Below are positions 10,443-18,749 of a stretch of 35,035 bases of DNA, in pieces. A program made the translations under genes and the position numbers. The stretch covers positions 1-35,035 of the forward strand of contig NYZE01000036.1 of the NCBI GenBank assembly GCA_002685965.1, written 5' to 3'. How positions within the stretch are numbered: position 1 is the first letter of the stretch; every line of letters starts with the position of its first letter. The DNA is from Planctomycetota bacterium. GTDB lineage: Bacteria > Planctomycetota > UBA1135 > GCA-002748355. The notes below the pieces were generated by a model that was given only the letters and a program-made list of their open reading frames with translations, was not told the origin of the DNA and made no database searches.

Positions 10443-12092
10443 TCAGTCCTTCCAGAACCCTGGGAAGACGATGATCAAGGCGGTGTAGATCTCGAGCCGC
10501 CCCAGGACCATCACAAAGGCCATGAACGCCTTCGTGCCGGCACCGAACTCGCCAAACGATCCATAGGACCCGATGTTGGGACCAAAGGGCTCGCCACCGA
10601 CGACGGATGTAAAGGCCGGTCCCATGTTGCACAGGCAAGTCACCATCGACGAGAACGACCCGAGCAGATCGAGCTGCGGCTCCATGAGCTGAATCGCGAG
10701 ACTGCCGACCGCAAGCGTCGCGATCCACAACGCAGCCAGAGCAACGACTCGGTCGGCGATCTCCTGGTCGAGTGGGTCCTGCCCGACGCGCAGCGGCTCG
10801 ACCGCGCGCGGCCGCACGAAGCGTCGCAGGCTGCGCGCGATCAGCTTGAACAGGATCATGACGCGGGCCATCTTCAGGCCGCCGCCCGTCGAGCCGGAGC
10901 AGCCACCTGCGAGCATGAGGATCAGGATGATCGCTTGCGCGAGCAGCGGCCACGCGAGCGTGTTCGAGTTGGCGAACCCGGTCGACGAGATCATGCTCGA
11001 CACTTGAAACGGCGCCGCGCGGGCACAGTCGACGAGACTGTCCTGATAGGCCTGCACGCGACCGGCGCCCGGGTCCTCGACGTTGGTGCCCGAGACCGCG
11101 AGCGTCACGATGATGGCCACGGTGGCCAGTGCGAACACCGCGGCGTAGAGCCGGAACTCGGGATCGCCGAAGAACACGCGCAGCACCGCCTTGGGAGTCG
11201 GCAGCTTCTTCAGCTTGGGCACGATGCCGTCGCGAAACACGGGCCGGAACAGCGACGTGAAACGGTGATAGAGGCCGAAGTTCGTCGCGGCCATGAGCAT
11301 GCCGATGACCGCCACGATCTCGATCGCGACGTTGTGAAAGCCACCGATGCTCGCGTTCTTGGTCGAGAACCCCCCGGTCGCGATCGTTGAGAACGCGTGG
11401 TTAACGGCATCGAACACCCCCATGCCACAGACCAGGTAGGCGAGGAACAAACCGCTCGTGATGACCACGTAGATGCGAAACAGCATCAACGTCGAGTGGC
11501 GAATCCGCGGCCGTAGGCCCTCCTTGCTGACGCCAGCTACCTCGGCCTGAAAGAGCGTCTTTTCGGTGATCCCGAGCGCCGGCAGGAAGGCAAGGAACAT
11601 GACGACGATGCCGAGGCCGCCGAGCCAGTGCAGCCACGAACGCCAGAACAAGAGCGACGGCGGCAGCTCTTCGACCTGGCTGTTGCCTCCCGCGCCGAGG
11701 ACCGAAGAGCCGGTCGTCGTCAAGCCGCTGACGCTCTCGAAGAAAGCGTCCCAGAACCCCGAAAACCAACCCGAGATCCAGAACGGCAGCGCGCCGAGCG
11801 CGCCGACCAGGAGCCAAACGCAGGCGACCGTCAGGATGCCCTCGCGCCGAAAGAACTCTCCCTTCGACTTGCGACCGAGCAAGACGAGCACAAGCCCCAA
11901 CGCGACGCCGATCGCCGCAGCGATCCCGAACCCTCGGACGGTGTTACCGGCTTTCTGCTCGAACGTCTCGCCGCTGACCGCCCCCACCGCCAACGGCAGC
12001 AGCATCGTCAACGAGAACAGCATGGCAAACGCGCCGAGCACCTTCGCCACGATCGCCAGGTCGATCGACGACCAGACGGTGCGCTGTGTCAC
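10443..12092 (-). CDS. trkH: Potassium uptake protein TrkH/KtrB family, membrane subunit
   Basis: This 549-residue K+ channel-like transporter sits in the inner membrane. The fourfold pore repeats are visible: SGLTTTGSSV (Gly128), STIATGGFST, SSMISSTGFANS and CLCNMGPAFTSVVG. The loop GCSGSTGGGLKMARV precedes the last repeat, as in the family. The start is GTG and overlaps the trkA stop (GTGA), so the regulatory subunit and the pore are made together. It converges with the lipoprotein gene across 30 bases. Confidence 0.95.
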   Translation of the reverse strand: MTQRTVWSSIDLAIVAKVLGAFAMLFSLTMLLPLAVGAVSGETFEQKAGNTVRGFGIAAAIGVALGLVLVLLGRKSKGEFFRREGILTVACVWLLVGALGALPFWISGWFSGFWDAFFESVSGLTTTGSSVLGAGGNSQVEELPPSLLFWRSWLHWLGGLGIVVMFLAFLPALGITEKTLFQAEVAGVSKEGLRPRIRHSTLMLFRIYVVITSGLFLAYLVCGMGVFDAVNHAFSTIATGGFSTKNASIGGFHNVAIEIVAVIGMLMAATNFGLYHRFTSLFRPVFRDGIVPKLKKLPTPKAVLRVFFGDPEFRLYAAVFALATVAIIVTLAVSGTNVEDPGAGRVQAYQDSLVDCARAAPFQVSSMISSTGFANSNTLAWPLLAQAIILILMLAGGCSGSTGGGLKMARVMILFKLIARSLRRFVRPRAVEPLRVGQDPLDQEIADRVVALAALWIATLAVGSLAIQLMEPQLDLLGSFSSMVTCLCNMGPAFTSVVGGEPFGPNIGSYGSFGEFGAGTKAFMAFVMVLGRLEIYTALIIVFPGFWKD

Positions 12093-13444
12093 CCGCGAGC
12101 CTCCACGAGATCGAACACGCGCTGCTCGACGGCCGAGAGCATGAAGAGGATCAGGTCATCGTCCTCGCGCAGTTCCTGGTCACCACGCGGGATCAGCACC
12201 TCGGCCGTGGCGTTCTCGCCGCGTTGCACGGCACCGACGACGCAGCCCTTGGGGAATCCGGCGTCGCAAAGCTGACGGCCGACGAGCGCGGCACCGGCAG
12301 CAAGCCGTACATGGCAGACCTTGGCCGCACCTTCGTCGAACATCGCGAGCATGCGCAGCTTGCCGGCCTGCACGCGCGCCATGATCGCATCCGAGCACAA
12401 GAGGCGCGGCGATACGGCACGGTCGATGCCGATCTCCTCGTAAATGTCGATGTAGGCGCTCGACGACACGAGCGCGATCGTGCGCGGGCAACCGAGCTTC
12501 CCGGCGATCTGACACGACAGGAGGTTGCGCTCGTCCACGTCGCTGGCACCGACAAAGACATCGGCCTTGCCGACGTGCTCTTCCTTGAACGCCTGCGTGT
12601 CGATGCCATCGACATCCAGCACCATCGTATTGGAGAGGCTGTCGGCCAGTCGCCTGCTCGCCTCCCTGTCGTCGGCGAGCAGCCGGATCTTGATGTTGTG
12701 CCGCTCGAGCGTGCGGGCGGTGTGGAAGGCGACGCGACTCGCGCCAAAGATCACGACGTTGCGCGGCCGACCACGATGCGTGCCCACCCACGCTTCGAAC
12801 TCCTCGACCGTCGACGGCTTACCGAGGGCATAGACCTCGTCGTCTTCCTGGAACTCGTGCGCGCCGTCGGGAATGCTCGTCGTACCGTCGCGCCGCGTCG
12901 CGACGACGAGCACGTTGCCGGGCAGCTTGATGTCCTTGAGCGGCTGGCCGAGCATCGGCGACTTCTCTTTGAGGCGCAGCACCCGCAGGGTGACCTGGCC
13001 CTCGAGGAAGTTCTCGAGCGCGACGGCCTGGTTGCGCCGCACGATCTTGGCGATCTCCTCCGCGGCCAGGTCCTCGAGACTCAAGATCTCGTCGAACAGG
13101 ATGTTCTTGCGCAGCAACGTCCGGTAGTTCCGATAGTCCTCAAGATCGCGCACGCGCACGATCGCCGACTCAGCCCCCATCCGCCGCGCCAACAAACAGG
13201 TGAGCATGTTGGAACGGTCGCTGTTGGTCACCGCGAGCACCAGATCCATCGACGAGGCATCCGCCTCGTCCAGGACGCGCGGCAGAGTGCCGTCGCCGAC
13301 CAGGGTCTGCACGTCGAGTACCTCCCCGACGCGCTTGATCTTGGCGACGTCCGGATCGACGGCGGTCACGGAGTGCTTTGCCTCCGACAGAACCTTGGCG
13401 ATGTGATAGCCCACTTCGCCCAAACCCACGATCAAGATGTTCAT
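12089..13444 (-). CDS. trkA: Trk potassium uptake regulatory subunit TrkA, double RCK
   Basis: The cytoplasmic 451-residue NAD(H)-binding subunit gates TrkH. It has two RCK-N plus RCK-C units (about 1-215 and 225-450). The first Rossmann loop is canonical (VGLGEVGYHIA, residues 6-16, with acidic residue at the end of beta 2, AVDPD). The second is degenerate: IFGASRVAFHTA, with GASRVA (234-239) where GxGxxG is expected, so the second nucleotide site may be altered. An ATG start with 80 bases to the divergent amidotransferase gene suggests a promoter in 13445-13524. Confidence 0.95.
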   Translation of the reverse strand: MNILIVGLGEVGYHIAKVLSEAKHSVTAVDPDVAKIKRVGEVLDVQTLVGDGTLPRVLDEADASSMDLVLAVTNSDRSNMLTCLLARRMGAESAIVRVRDLEDYRNYRTLLRKNILFDEILSLEDLAAEEIAKIVRRNQAVALENFLEGQVTLRVLRLKEKSPMLGQPLKDIKLPGNVLVVATRRDGTTSIPDGAHEFQEDDEVYALGKPSTVEEFEAWVGTHRGRPRNVVIFGASRVAFHTARTLERHNIKIRLLADDREASRRLADSLSNTMVLDVDGIDTQAFKEEHVGKADVFVGASDVDERNLLSCQIAGKLGCPRTIALVSSSAYIDIYEEIGIDRAVSPRLLCSDAIMARVQAGKLRMLAMFDEGAAKVCHVRLAAGAALVGRQLCDAGFPKGCVVGAVQRGENATAEVLIPRGDQELREDDDLILFMLSAVEQRVFDLVEARG

Positions 13445-13524
13445 GCGGGGGAGAGAGCATAGGAGCGAGTGCCCCGAAGGAAGGAACCGTTTCCCAGGGG
13501 CGTCGCTTGTGAATACTAGCCTCC

Positions 13525-14124
13525 TTGACTCTCCTTCCCGTCCTGATACTCGATAGCCGCGACTCCTTCGTCTTCAACCTCGACCAGGCGTTCCGGTCGC
13601 TCGGGGCCAGCGATGTGCTCACGCGCGTCGTCCGCACCGACCGGACGACCGCCAGCGAGGTGCTCGATACCGGACCAGCGGCGCTCGTTCTGTCACCTGG
13701 GCCAGGCCGTCCCGAGGAGTCCGGCTGCCTGCTCGACGTCGTGCGCCACGCGCCGCCGCAGCTGCCGATCCTCGGCGTCTGCCTCGGGCACCACGCGCTG
13801 GCTGCCGCGGCCGGGGCCGAGATCCTGCGCGCCGACCAGGTCTTCCATGGCCGCTGTTCCTGGGTGCGTCACGACAACAGCGAGCTGTTCGACGGAATCG
13901 AGAACCCTTTCCTCGCCTGTCGTTACCACAGCCTCGTGATCGACGACCTCCCCCCAGACTACGAGGCGACGGCCTGGTCCGATGACGGGACGCTGATGGC
14001 CATGCGCCATCGTCACCTCCCTCGCTATGGCTTGCAGTTCCACCCGGAGTCGTTCCGTACTCCGGTCGGCGCCGACATCCTGTCCCGATTCCTGCAGATC
14101 ATCACCCGGAGGTCGGCAGCGTGA
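13525..14124 (+). CDS. Class I glutamine amidotransferase, anthranilate/aminodeoxychorismate synthase component II type
   Basis: This 199-residue subunit would release ammonia from glutamine for a chorismate-using partner (TrpE or PabB), neither of which is in the window. The family opening is ILDSRDSFVFNLDQAF. The nucleophile Cys86 lies in GVCLGHHALA, and the His173/Glu175 pair in LQFHPESF completes the triad. TrpG and PabA cannot be separated from sequence alone. The start appears to be TTG at 13525 with no obvious Shine-Dalgarno; AATACTAG ends eight bases before it, so a leaderless transcript is possible (inference). The stop overlaps the GTG of the ABC ATPase (GTGA). Confidence 0.85.
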   Translation: MTLLPVLILDSRDSFVFNLDQAFRSLGASDVLTRVVRTDRTTASEVLDTGPAALVLSPGPGRPEESGCLLDVVRHAPPQLPILGVCLGHHALAAAAGAEILRADQVFHGRCSWVRHDNSELFDGIENPFLACRYHSLVIDDLPPDYEATAWSDDGTLMAMRHRHLPRYGLQFHPESFRTPVGADILSRFLQIITRRSAA

Positions 14125-15026
14125 CGGACCATGCCCGCCAGGTGCTGCACGTCACAGGCCTGAGCAAGAGCTTCGGCACTTCGTGCGTGCTCGACGATGT
14201 CAGTCTCGAAGTGGACGCGGGCACGGTGCTCGGCCTCGTCGGTCCCAACGGCGCCGGCAAGACCACATGCCTGCGCTGCTTGCTCGGCTTGACCTTCGCC
14301 GACGCCGGCCGCGTCCAGATCGACGGCATCGATGCACTCGCGGACCCGGTTGCCAGCCGCCGTCGCACCGGCTACCTGCCCGGCGAGACGTCGCTCTACA
14401 AGCACATGCGCGGCCAGGAAGCGCTCGACTTCGGCGTGTCTTTCTATCCCGACCTCGATCGCGAAGTGCTGGACTTCTGTCTCGGGCACTTTTCGGTGCC
14501 ACTCGACCGCAAGGTCGAAACCTACTCGGCCGGGCAGAAGCAGATGCTCGCGATCATGATCGCCGTGGCTCCCGACGTTCCGCTCCACGTCCTCGACGAA
14601 CCGGACAAGGGGTTGGACGCATCGATGCGCCACGATCTTCGCCGCCTGATCGAGGCGCTGCGCCGCCGCGGCAAAGCCTTGCTCGTGTCCTCGCACCACA
14701 TGGCCGAGCTCGACTCCTTGGCTGACGAAGTCGTCTTCCTGCTCGATGGCAAGACCGTGGACCCGGCCCGCGTACGCGGGCAGCGCGAGCTACTCGCGCG
14801 CGGCGTGCGCGTCGTGTTCCGCGACCGGCCGGCCGACCTCGACCTGCCGCCCGGCACGGTGTCCACAGAACGCGGCGACGTCTGCTTCCTCGAACCCGCC
14901 GCGGGCGTCACGGTCGACGCTGTGCGTGCGGCTGTCGAACGCTACCCGCACCGCCGCCTCAGCACCGGTCCAGCCAGCCTGCAGGAGGTCTACGAAGCGC
15001 TCTACCTCGGGGACCTCGCCCGATGA
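14121..15026 (+). CDS. ABC transporter ATP-binding protein
   Basis: The 301-residue ATPase has Walker A GPNGAGKTT (41-49), signature YSAGQKQ (135-141), Walker B with LDEP at 158-161 and the H-loop SSHH. The Q-loop position reads TGYLPGE, without Gln, as in many CcmA/NatA-like exporter ATPases. The Walker B extension LDEPDKGLD departs slightly from the usual LDEPTxGLD. The C-terminal 70 residues form a family-variable domain. The GTG start overlaps the amidotransferase stop, and its stop overlaps the ATG of the permease, so the three are translated together. The exported substrate is unknown. Confidence 0.92.
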   Translation: MTDHARQVLHVTGLSKSFGTSCVLDDVSLEVDAGTVLGLVGPNGAGKTTCLRCLLGLTFADAGRVQIDGIDALADPVASRRRTGYLPGETSLYKHMRGQEALDFGVSFYPDLDREVLDFCLGHFSVPLDRKVETYSAGQKQMLAIMIAVAPDVPLHVLDEPDKGLDASMRHDLRRLIEALRRRGKALLVSSHHMAELDSLADEVVFLLDGKTVDPARVRGQRELLARGVRVVFRDRPADLDLPPGTVSTERGDVCFLEPAAGVTVDAVRAAVERYPHRRLSTGPASLQEVYEALYLGDLAR

Positions 15027-15829
15027 TCGCGCGCAAGACCTGGCGCGAGACGCGTTGGATGATGGTCGCCTCTTTCCTGATCATGGAAGTGCTGCTCTTC
15101 GCCGCCGTCATGTTTTGGCCCAAGATCGCCGCCGACCTCGAGCAGCGCATTGCGTTCATGAAGCTGCTCGCGCCCGGCGAGTTCATCAAGCGGCTGCTCT
15201 CGACCTGGGGTGACCACGGCTTCGCGGCCTACATCGCAACGCAACAGTTCTTCAAGAGCGCGAACACCGTCGGCATCGCCACCGCGGTGTTGATCGGCAC
15301 CGGCGCGATCGCCGGCGAACGCGAGAACAGCACCCTCGAGCTCTTGCTATCGCGTCCCGTGTCGCGATTGCGGATTCTGTGGTCGAAGACCTGGGTCCTG
15401 GCGTTGTGCACGGCCATCCCGATCTTCGCAAGCACGGCGACGATCCCGCTCCTGGAACACTGCATCGATGCGGAGTACATCAAGACCGGAACCAACTTCG
15501 GTTACTTGATGCACGCGGCTTGGCACTCGACCCTGTTCTCGGTAGCAGTTCTCGTCGCGACGCTGTGCCTGTCGTCGTTCATCAAGTCGCAAGTTCAGGT
15601 CGCCTTCGCGATCGGCGTCATCGTGATCATCCAGGTCGGGTTGTACTTCATCCAGGTGATCCGCAACGGCAGCGCGTTCATGTTGTCCGATCACGACGTC
15701 TATTGGCCGATCCTTGCCGGCAACGTCCACTTCTGGCGGTTCTTCTTCGGGCAGGAGATCTGGATCCTGGCGGCCTGCTGCCTGTTGTGGGCGGTAGCCT
15801 ATCTACGCTTCCGCCGCATGGATCTGTGA
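15023..15829 (+). CDS. ABC-2 type transporter permease
   Basis: The 268-residue integral membrane protein shows six hydrophobic segments. The typical motif IAGERENSTLELLLSRPVSR lies just before the third segment, as in ABC-2 permeases (GxxaxEre.gTl..lLs.P.sr). It is the membrane partner of the ATPase directly upstream (ATGA overlap). One ATPase and one permease probably form a homodimeric exporter (inference). It converges with the FG-GAP gene. Confidence 0.9.
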   Translation: MIARKTWRETRWMMVASFLIMEVLLFAAVMFWPKIAADLEQRIAFMKLLAPGEFIKRLLSTWGDHGFAAYIATQQFFKSANTVGIATAVLIGTGAIAGERENSTLELLLSRPVSRLRILWSKTWVLALCTAIPIFASTATIPLLEHCIDAEYIKTGTNFGYLMHAAWHSTLFSVAVLVATLCLSSFIKSQVQVAFAIGVIVIIQVGLYFIQVIRNGSAFMLSDHDVYWPILAGNVHFWRFFFGQEIWILAACCLLWAVAYLRFRRMDL

Positions 15830-15885
15830 GCGGCCGACGTTCCGACAAGCCGCCGCACCAGGGATCTTGGCAAGGTCGGACGCCA

Positions 15886-15908
15886 GGCCAGGAGTGAATG
15901 GACTGGCC
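15886..15908. terminator. Hairpin between convergent genes
   Basis: GGCCAG (15886-15891) and CTGGCC (15903-15908) can pair around an 11-base loop in the 90-base gap between the ABC permease and the FG-GAP gene. There is no T-tract on either side. A bidirectional terminator is possible, but the stem is short. Confidence 0.3.
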
Positions 15909-15919
15909 GTCGCCGGGCG

Positions 15920-17398
15920 CTACCGCACCTTGTCCACGAACGCGTTGGTCAGGCGCAAGGCCGACTTTTGCAGGATCAGCCCCTGCCAGGCGAGCTCGAA
16001 GCCTCTGAAGTTGGAGTCGTTCGGGATCGGCAGAGACATCGTGAACTTGCCACCCGGCGACTTGATCACTCCGCTAGGCAGCAGGAACAGACCGACTGGA
16101 TGCACGCCGAGGTAGCCGTAGGGCGAGACCAGAACCCGCGGCGTCAGGACGAGGCCGCCGAAGGCAACGACCGCCTGCGCCACGGTCGCGTAGCCCGGAA
16201 GCCCGTAGAAATCCAACGCGTAGTTCCGGCCGATGCGCGGCTGCGACTGAGCGTAGGTGTGCCGATGCAGGTTGATCCACAGGGTGTTCTGCGCTTCCCA
16301 GTTGCCGATGACGAAGTCGAGGTCGCCGTCCAGGTCCATGTCCGCGAGCACGCAGCAGACCGAGTTGTCGCTGACGCTCGGGACCCGCGTCTTGGTGTCG
16401 TCGCTGAACGTACCCTTGCCGTCGTTCAGGTAGATCTTGTTCTGGGTCGCCACGGCCCCGGTCGTGCCAGCGGTCATGGCGTCAAGGTCGCCGTCGTTGT
16501 CGACGTCACCCAGGACCGAGGCGTACTCCTGGGTCGAGACTTGGGGCAGCTGCGCGCTCGTAACATCCGTGAACTTGCCCTTGCCGTCGTTCAGGTAGAG
16601 CCGATTTTGCCCATTGATGTTCGGGAAGTAGATGTCGAGGTCCTTGTCACCATCGACGTCGCCCAAGCCGAAGTTACCGCGAACGTCCACGAACATGGGC
16701 GGCAACTGGGACGTGCCGTCGCTGAAGACGCCCTTGCCGTCGTTCAGGAACAGGTTGGGCTGAAGCCGGAACCCGCCGACGATGACGTCGAGGTCACCGT
16801 CACTGTCGACATCGCCAATCGCGCTGCCCCATGACCGCTTCTGGACGGGGAGCGACGTACCAAACTTGAACGTGGCCTTGCCGTCGTTCAAGAGGACGTA
16901 GAAACCCATGACCAGGTCGAGGTCCTTGTCGCCATCGACGTCGCCGGCCACGATCGCGTAGATCGTCGTCGGCACGTAGGGCAGCTTGGTACCGGCGTCC
17001 TTGAAGACACCCTTGCCGTCGTTCAGGTAGAGCTTGCTGTCGCCGCCGAGGTTGCCGAACACGATATCGAGGTCGGAGTCACCATCGAGGTCGGCGAGAA
17101 CAACGGCTCCGCTCCAGTCGGTCTTGACTGGGAGGTTGGTCTTGGTGGCATCGACGTAGCCGCCCTTGCCGTCAGCGAGGTAGAGCTGGTTCTGCGTGCC
17201 CGGCACGGTGGTGCCCATGTTCGCGTAGACAATGTCGGGCATCCCATCGCCGTTGACATCGCCGACCGCGAGCTTGAACGTCGCCTGCTTGCCTGACGGC
17301 AGCCCTGGGCGGGTCATGGTCTTGAACTGCTGGCCAGCCAACCCGCCAATGCACGTAAGCAAAATGACGCCAGTGAAGACGCGGAGGTGATGGATCAT
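15920..17398 (-). CDS. Secreted FG-GAP/VCBS-repeat protein
   Basis: The product is 492 residues from the ATG at 17398, chosen because it starts a clear signal peptide (MIHHLRVFTGVILLTCIGGL, cleaved near AGQQ); the frame extends 64 codons upstream without such features. Seven FG-GAP/VCBS repeats of about 60 residues follow, each with a Ca-binding loop such as DLDGDSDLD, DVDGDKDLD, DVDSDGDLD and DVDNDGDLD, and a LYLNDGKG strand. They should build a Ca-dependent beta-propeller. After the propeller comes a C-terminal module of about 110 residues (LGVHPVGLFLLPSG, LPIPNDSNFRGFELAWQ) that resembles the end of the secreted protein at 31810-32844. An extracellular adhesion or scaffold role is inferred. 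Confidence 0.9.
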   Translation of the reverse strand: MIHHLRVFTGVILLTCIGGLAGQQFKTMTRPGLPSGKQATFKLAVGDVNGDGMPDIVYANMGTTVPGTQNQLYLADGKGGYVDATKTNLPVKTDWSGAVVLADLDGDSDLDIVFGNLGGDSKLYLNDGKGVFKDAGTKLPYVPTTIYAIVAGDVDGDKDLDLVMGFYVLLNDGKATFKFGTSLPVQKRSWGSAIGDVDSDGDLDVIVGGFRLQPNLFLNDGKGVFSDGTSQLPPMFVDVRGNFGLGDVDGDKDLDIYFPNINGQNRLYLNDGKGKFTDVTSAQLPQVSTQEYASVLGDVDNDGDLDAMTAGTTGAVATQNKIYLNDGKGTFSDDTKTRVPSVSDNSVCCVLADMDLDGDLDFVIGNWEAQNTLWINLHRHTYAQSQPRIGRNYALDFYGLPGYATVAQAVVAFGGLVLTPRVLVSPYGYLGVHPVGLFLLPSGVIKSPGGKFTMSLPIPNDSNFRGFELAWQGLILQKSALRLTNAFVDKVR

Positions 17399-17553
17399 GG
17401 CTGGGCTCGGTAAGAGGCTGTGAGAGACGACTACACCGCAAAAACCACGGTACAGCAAAGGGTGGCACAAGTGGGACCGCAACCGACACAAGCTGACCCC
17501 GTGCCCCATCAGCAACAAGATCTCCCGGTGCGACTGCGGTTGACGCTGCGACC

Positions 17554-18690
17554 TCAGCGCCGGATGAGCACGCTGACTCCAACCAGACAACCGACCCCCG
17601 CGATGACGGTCACGACGAACGCTGCCTCCAAGCTACTGGTGGCGACCACCAGGCCCCCGGCAACCGGCGGACCCAACATCGTTCCCAAGTTGAGCGTGCC
17701 CTCGTGAATCCCGCTGCGTCTTACCTTGTCGGCGCGCCCGGCCTGTGCGTGATAGAGGCTTTGCGCATACACGACGGCGAAGCCCGCCCCACCGGCGAAC
17801 AACAGCAAAGCGACCACCACCGGCGAATGCGAAACGAGCGTGCCAACCTGGCTCGCCGCGATCAAAACTGCACCGACGACGACCATCCACGCACGCATGG
17901 GCCATCCACGCCACGCGCGTAACACGAAGAACATGACGGCTTGCCCGCCGTAGAGGGCGAACAACAACTGGTTGATCCAGAAGGCGTAACCCTCTTTGCC
18001 GAACACCTCGGCGAACCGCGCCTCACCTAGTCCCTTGGGGAACTGGTTCTCCCAGATCGCCCCGACAAACCAGGCGACAAACACGCCCACAAGCCCGGCC
18101 AGAAAGAGCCGCTGTGAACCACGAACGCCCATCGGTGCTGGCTCGACGTCTGCCGCGGCACACTGGGACGGCACCAGGAACACCGGTAGCGTTGCCACAA
18201 CGCCACACACCACGAGGGCAACACGCGGATCGCCAAAGCGGTCCAGCAAGGCAGCACAGGCGAGGAACGCCAGCGCCTTGCCTGAAGACCACCAGCAGTT
18301 GAAGTCCGAGATGCGACGCTCGAGGTCGCCACGCGGAGCCTCACCGACGAGCGCCATCAGGTTGGGCCAGAACACGGACAGACAGAGCCGCCCGAAGCAG
18401 AGCCAGACGAAGAGTTGCCACCGCGCCGTCGCCATCGCCGCCAGAACGAAGCTCAGAGCAGTCCCCAGACACGCCAACCGCGCAAACACGATCTGGTTGC
18501 GGTTCGCCCACAAGGGTGCCAGCCAGAACGCGCCGCCTGCGTAGGCAAGCGCGCTGAGGGCCAGCAAGAGCCCCAGCGCGGCGTCATCCAGGTGCAGGGC
18601 GTCACCGCGCTTGACCAGAAACGGAACCGTCGCCCAACCGCAGAAAAACGCGGCATCCATGACGAGGGCGGTCCAGTAGAGGCGACGCAT
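17554..18690 (-). CDS. Major facilitator superfamily transporter
   Basis: This is a 378-residue membrane transporter with about 12 hydrophobic segments in two halves. I prefer the ATG at 18690 (MRRLYWTALVMDAAF), which has GGAG at a suitable distance, over the start at 18738, whose only GGAG is one base away. The first half contains LALSALAYAGGAFWLAPLWANR and FGRLCLSVFWPNLMALVGE; the second half shows the GxLxxGxxxGPxxxG-like motif in GTLNLGTMLGPPVAGGL. Substrate unknown. It diverges from lpxB and is 155 bases upstream of the FG-GAP gene on the same strand, a gap in which I see nothing notable. Confidence 0.85.
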   Translation of the reverse strand: MRRLYWTALVMDAAFFCGWATVPFLVKRGDALHLDDAALGLLLALSALAYAGGAFWLAPLWANRNQIVFARLACLGTALSFVLAAMATARWQLFVWLCFGRLCLSVFWPNLMALVGEAPRGDLERRISDFNCWWSSGKALAFLACAALLDRFGDPRVALVVCGVVATLPVFLVPSQCAAADVEPAPMGVRGSQRLFLAGLVGVFVAWFVGAIWENQFPKGLGEARFAEVFGKEGYAFWINQLLFALYGGQAVMFFVLRAWRGWPMRAWMVVVGAVLIAASQVGTLVSHSPVVVALLLFAGGAGFAVVYAQSLYHAQAGRADKVRRSGIHEGTLNLGTMLGPPVAGGLVVATSSLEAAFVVTVIAGVGCLVGVSVLIRR

Positions 18691-18749
18691 ATGCCTGATG
18701 ACTCCGAGAGTGGTGACTCGCGGGCAGTAGGTCTGCATACTCCGCGCGC

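Noticed and set aside
12086..13462. Plus-strand frame of 458 codons over trkA
   Set aside because: The minus strand encodes a clear double-RCK TrkA coupled to trkH; the plus frame is a shadow.
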